Below are positions 5,911 through 8,243 of a stretch of DNA of 8,243 nt, piece after piece. Position 1 is the stretch's first letter. Each line of letters starts with the position of its first letter. Both the position numbers and the translations under genes were made by a program. The notes below the pieces were generated by a model. It was not told the origin of the DNA. It searched no databases and saw only the letters and a list, made by a program, of their open reading frames with translations. The DNA lies in NCBI GenBank assembly GCA_030611115.1, contig JAUWQK010000053.1:1-8243 (forward strand), written 5' to 3'. This DNA comes from Deltaproteobacteria bacterium. GTDB taxonomy: Bacteria > Desulfobacterota > Desulfobacteria > Desulfobacterales > ETH-SRB1.

Positions 5911-6004
5911 AGTTAGCTTTTAGCAATTAGCCCTTAGCTTGAAAAATCAAACAGATAACACATTCAGCTAAGAGCTAACAGCTAATGGCTAATAGCTTTT
6001 TCAA
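5911..6004. repeat. TTAGC-word inverted-repeat element downstream of dnaJ
   Basis: The left arm (5911-5940) repeats TTAGC/TAGC words (agttagcttttagcaatt, then agcccttagctt). The right arm (5965-5996) carries the inverse words AGCTAA/GCTAAT. Matching ttgaaaaa (5939-5946) and tttttcaa (5997-6004) extend the symmetry. It ends 24 bases before the dnaJ stop codon and could fold in the 3' end of the dnaJ transcript. It has the same architecture as the GGTTCA element at 1979-2147 and the GGCTGAA element at 7283-7421. Confidence 0.65.
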
Positions 6005-6028
6005 AAGGCTAAATTGTTACTTCCCTTA

Positions 6029-7144
6029 TCATCTCGCTATTTTTGCGTCGCTGCTTTTAAAAATATTTTTTAATTTGGTGGCAAGTTTGCCTGATTCAAG
6101 TTTTTCAAATTCCCTGAGCAGCTTTTCCTGTTTTTTGTTCAGATTCGTGGGGGTTTTAATGACTGTCCGGATGATCTGGTCGCCGCGTCTGCCGGTTCTG
6201 AGAGAAGGGATACCCTCGTCTCGGAAGCTGAATAAATCGTCAGACTGTGTGCCTTTTGGGATTTCGAGTTCCTTTTCACCATTTAAAGTGGTCACCATTA
6301 TTTTATCGCCGAGAGCGGCCTGCACGAAAGAAAGTTCTACCTGGCATATTATATTTGTATCATCGCGTTGAAAAAATTCATGAGGTTTTACATTTATAAA
6401 AACGTAAAGATCTCCATGAGGGCCGCCATATATTCCCGCTTCTCCTTCTTCTGTAAGTCGGAGCCTGGAGCCTGAATCAACTCCTCCTGGAATTTTTACT
6501 GAAACCTTTTTTTTGTCCCTGATCCGTCCTGTTCCACTGCAATGTAAGCAAGGGTGAGTTGTGGCTTGCCCCCTGCCATGACATTGAGGACAGGTGGTTC
6601 TAACTGTAAAGAAACCCTGGGAACGGGAAACCTGGCCAGTGCCCTGACAATAGGAGCAGCTTTCTATATGTGTGCCCGGCTCACAAGTACTGCCTTTACA
6701 GACAGGGCACATTTCCATTTTTTCGATATGAATATTTTTTTCCGTTCCAAAAGCTGCCTCCATGAAGCTGAGCGTTAAATCGTAACGAAGATCCGCCCCT
6801 CTTTTTGCATTGCTCCTTGAACTCCTTCCGGGCCCAAAGCCGAAGAAATCCTCAAAAATATCTCCAAAACTTGAAAAAATGTCTTCAAAACCGCCGAATC
6901 CTGAAAAGCCCGTTCCTTCAAGTCCCTGGTGGCCATACTGGTTATATATCTGGCGCTTATTTGGATCATGCAGAACTTCGTAGGCTTCAGCAGCTTCTTT
7001 GAATTTTTCTTCAGCCTCTTTGTTGTTGGGATTTCTGTCCGGATGGTATTTTAGGGCGAGTTTTCGATAGCTTGCTTTGATCTCATCTGGTGCAGCATTG
7101 CGGTTTATGCCCAGAATTTCATAATAATCACGTTTTGTAATCAT
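6029..7144 (-). CDS. dnaJ: Chaperone protein DnaJ (Hsp40, type I)
   Basis: DnaJ is a cytoplasmic co-chaperone that binds unfolded proteins and stimulates DnaK ATPase. The 371 residues show full type I order. The J domain (about 5-70) has HPD at 34-36, followed by a Gly/Phe-rich linker (about 72-108). The zinc-binding region (146-206) has four Cys pairs: CPVC, CSYC, CPQC and CLHC. The C-terminal substrate-binding domains follow ([32 protein letters not shown]). The first zinc motif reads CPVCKGST instead of CxxCxGxG, losing the final Gly, but all eight Cys remain. The ATG at 7144 has AGGAA just upstream. dnaK and grpE are not adjacent. A candidate promoter lies about 60 bases upstream and no CIRCE operator is visible. 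The gene is divergent from the methyltransferase gene. Confidence 0.97.
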   Translation of the reverse strand: MITKRDYYEILGINRNAAPDEIKASYRKLALKYHPDRNPNNKEAEEKFKEAAEAYEVLHDPNKRQIYNQYGHQGLEGTGFSGFGGFEDIFSSFGDIFEDFFGFGPGRSSRSNAKRGADLRYDLTLSFMEAAFGTEKNIHIEKMEMCPVCKGSTCEPGTHIESCSYCQGTGQVSRSQGFFTVRTTCPQCHGRGQATTHPCLHCSGTGRIRDKKKVSVKIPGGVDSGSRLRLTEEGEAGIYGGPHGDLYVFINVKPHEFFQRDDTNIICQVELSFVQAALGDKIMVTTLNGEKELEIPKGTQSDDLFSFRDEGIPSLRTGRRGDQIIRTVIKTPTNLNKKQEKLLREFEKLESGKLATKLKNIFKSSDAKIAR

Positions 7145-7201
7145 TTATTCCTGAGTTTCATGGTTAGGTATGAGGTTTAAAAAATTTAGGTTTTTATCCT
7201 G

Positions 7202-7232
7202 ATTATAATGATGTATATATTTGGACTGTCAA
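7202..7232 (-). promoter_or_regulatory. Candidate sigma-70 type promoter of dnaJ
   Basis: On the minus strand a perfect TTGACA (7227-7232) is followed, after 19 bases, by a perfect TATAAT (7202-7207). Both hexamers match the consensus, but the spacer is two bases longer than optimal. Transcription would begin about 50 bases before the dnaJ ATG. No heat-shock sigma-32 type -10 (CCCCAT) is seen. Confidence 0.55.
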
Positions 7233-7282
7233 GCGAGAGTTCGGCTGTTTGTTGTTTAAATAGTAAGTTTACTCAGGTGAAT

Positions 7283-7421
7283 AGGCTGAAGGCTGAAGAC
7301 TGTTAGGAAAAAGCGCATTTTGAAGCCATGCTTGGTGCAAAAATCAGATATTTCCGCCAAAGTACGGCAATCGTGCTCTTCTGACCCCTTCAGCCTTCAG
7401 TCTAAACAGCTTCAGCCTGAC
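7283..7421. repeat. GGCTGAA-word inverted-repeat element between dnaJ and the methyltransferase gene
   Basis: The left arm (7283-7304) reads aggctgaaggctgaagac and continues to tgtt. The right arm (about 7387-7421) carries the inverse words cttcagccttcagtct and aacagcttcagcctga. About 80 bases of unrelated core lie between them, with no open frame of note. It occupies most of the 310-base divergent intergenic region. Architecture matches the elements at 1979-2147 and 5911-6004, but with a different repeated word. Confidence 0.65.
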
Positions 7422-7437
7422 TACGTGAGTAGTCAGG
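7416..7437 (+). promoter_or_regulatory. Perfect 9-bp hairpin with GTGA loop before the methyltransferase start
   Basis: CCTGACTAC (7416-7424) pairs perfectly with GTAGTCAGG (7429-7437) around GTGA, a GNRA-class tetraloop in RNA. It ends 17 bases before the ATG at 7455 (38 before the ATG at 7476) and is followed by tttaatt. It could stabilise the 5' end, or be only the end of the GGCTGAA element. No strong T-tract follows, so it is not a convincing terminator. Confidence 0.45.
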
Positions 7438-7454
7438 TTTAATTCAATAACTTA

Positions 7455-8186
7455 ATGCAAAAAGCGGGGTTGTCAATGAAGAATATGGAGTTGCCTTTTA
7501 TAAGGGAGATGTTTGAGTCAATAGCTCCCAGGTATGATTTGTTAAATCGCCTCTTAAGTTTAAGCCAGGATATTTACTGGAGAAGGACTATGGTATCAGC
7601 GATTGAGGCGCCTGATAATGGAGTGCTGCTTGATGTGGCATGCGGGACAGGAGATGTCGCAATTGAAATTTCGCGGCAGAAAGGAACAGGGACTTCAATT
7701 TTTGGCGTTGATTTTTCTCCTAATATGCTTATGTCTGCAAAAAATAAAATAAAATCAATACCAGACAGCTCCAACATTTATCTATTAGCAGGGAATGCCT
7801 TTAATCTTCCATTCAGAGAAGAAACATTTGATGCTATAACCATTGCATTCGGGATTCGTAACATTTGTGACAAACCAAGAGTACTGAAGCTGTTTTATGA
7901 CAGTTTGAAATCAGGCGGGATGTTGCTTGTGCTTGAGTTAGTCACCCCCCCAAAGGGGTTTTTATTGTCGTTGTATCTTTTTTATTTCAAGATAATCCTT
8001 CCTTTAATAGGCTGGTTTTTATCAAAAAACCTGAAGGCCTACCAGTATCTTCCTTCTTCTGTCGCTATGTTTCCAGACCCAAAAAGTTTTGCTGCAATGA
8101 TGCGTTCAGCAGGATTCATAAATATTAGATGGAAAAGTTTAACAATGGGAATCGCCAACGTGCATGTGGGTTATAAAAAAGGATAA
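7455..8186 (+). CDS. ubiE: Demethylmenaquinone/ubiquinone C-methyltransferase (MenG/UbiE family)
   Basis: This enzyme uses S-adenosylmethionine to C-methylate demethylmenaquinone in the final step of menaquinone synthesis; in an anaerobe of this kind the quinone is probably menaquinone. The 243 residues fit the family. An N-terminal FESIAPRYDLLNRLLSLSQD stretch (20-39) is followed by SAM-binding motif I LLDVACGTGD (58-67), Asp86 in VDFSPNM (ribose binding), and FDAITIAFGIRN (125-136). SGGMLLVLEL (153-162) and AYQYLPSSVAMFP (195-207) follow, the last being typical of UbiE/MenG. Two starts are possible: ATG 7455 with no ribosome site, or ATG 7476 (MKNMELPF) with a weak GCGGGG before it. The second may be the real one. 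No other quinone-pathway gene is adjacent. A repeat element begins 2 bases after the stop codon. Confidence 0.93.
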   Translation: MQKAGLSMKNMELPFIREMFESIAPRYDLLNRLLSLSQDIYWRRTMVSAIEAPDNGVLLDVACGTGDVAIEISRQKGTGTSIFGVDFSPNMLMSAKNKIKSIPDSSNIYLLAGNAFNLPFREETFDAITIAFGIRNICDKPRVLKLFYDSLKSGGMLLVLELVTPPKGFLLSLYLFYFKIILPLIGWFLSKNLKAYQYLPSSVAMFPDPKSFAAMMRSAGFINIRWKSLTMGIANVHVGYKKG

Positions 8187-8188
8187 AA

Positions 8189-8243
8189 CTAGTGTCGTGT
8201 CATGCGTGAAATATCGTACCAGGCACTCGTCATTCCCGCGAAG
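8189..8243. mobile_element. Second copy of the CTAGT-ended MITE-like element, cut by the window edge
   Basis: From CTAGTGTCGTGTCAT at 8189 to the window end, 51 of 55 bases match 5028-5082, in the same orientation. The four differences are scattered substitutions, so the copies are related but not recent identical duplicates. It starts immediately after the methyltransferase stop codon, again at a gene 3' end. Confidence 0.75.

Noticed and set aside
5985..6371. Plus-strand 128-codon open frame opposite the dnaJ 3' end
   Set aside because: Low-complexity Ser/Phe-rich shadow of dnaJ that begins in the TTAGC repeat; not credible as a gene.
7145..7260. CIRCE or sigma-32 control of dnaJ
   Set aside because: No TTAGCACTC/GAGTGCTAA dyad and no CCCCAT-type -10; only a sigma-70-like promoter is visible.
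7574..7777. Minus-strand 67-codon open frame opposite the methyltransferase gene
   Set aside because: It is antisense to the SAM-binding region of a clear gene; a shadow frame.

Overview
The window looks like chromosomal DNA from an anaerobic, Gram-negative, AT-rich bacterium. The most likely group is a sulfate-reducing member of the Desulfobacterota (former Deltaproteobacteria). That placement is inferred from the protein style, a TolC channel and an FtsEX/EnvC division module that imply an outer membrane, a MenG/UbiE-type quinone methyltransferase, and intergenic DNA rich in small palindromic repeats. No rRNA, tRNA or CRISPR array is seen.

Layout: positions 1-118 are sequence I cannot assign. 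They abut an EnvC-like gene that loses its family similarity in the middle of its LytM domain. The minus strand then carries a cell-envelope operon, transcribed tolC-like > ftsE > ftsX > envC-like (4238 down to 92). tolC and ftsE overlap by 4 bases and ftsX and envC by 37, but ftsE and ftsX are separated by a 279-base spacer full of GGTTCA-type repeats. Divergently, the plus strand has pyrE (4434-5000), preceded by a terminator-like hairpin with a T-tract. pyrE converges on queD (minus, 5257-5637). Between them lies a nested structure: a near-perfect 26-27 bp inverted repeat that reaches into the 3' ends of both genes, with a 179-bp MITE-like element inserted inside it. The queD-dnaJ gap (5638-6028) holds three more repeat structures. 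dnaJ (minus, 6029-7144) is divergent from the menG/ubiE-type methyltransferase (plus, 7455-8186). The window ends inside a second copy of the 179-bp element family.

How the genes work together: FtsE (ATPase), FtsX (membrane subunit) and the EnvC-like coiled-coil protein form the known division complex that transmits ATP hydrolysis across the inner membrane to activate septal murein amidases. A TolC-family channel at the head of the same operon is the most notable gene-context feature. pyrE (UMP synthesis), queD (queuosine/preQ0 synthesis), dnaJ (chaperone) and menG/ubiE (quinone synthesis) are ordinary housekeeping genes.

The coding content is mostly conventional, and I see no new multi-gene system. 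The unusual content is in the intergenic DNA. At least three element families share one architecture (a short word repeated in opposite orientation at both ends of a ~100-bp core), and a separate MITE-like family shares a palindromic CGTCATTCCCGC core but has at least two different kinds of terminal inverted repeat.
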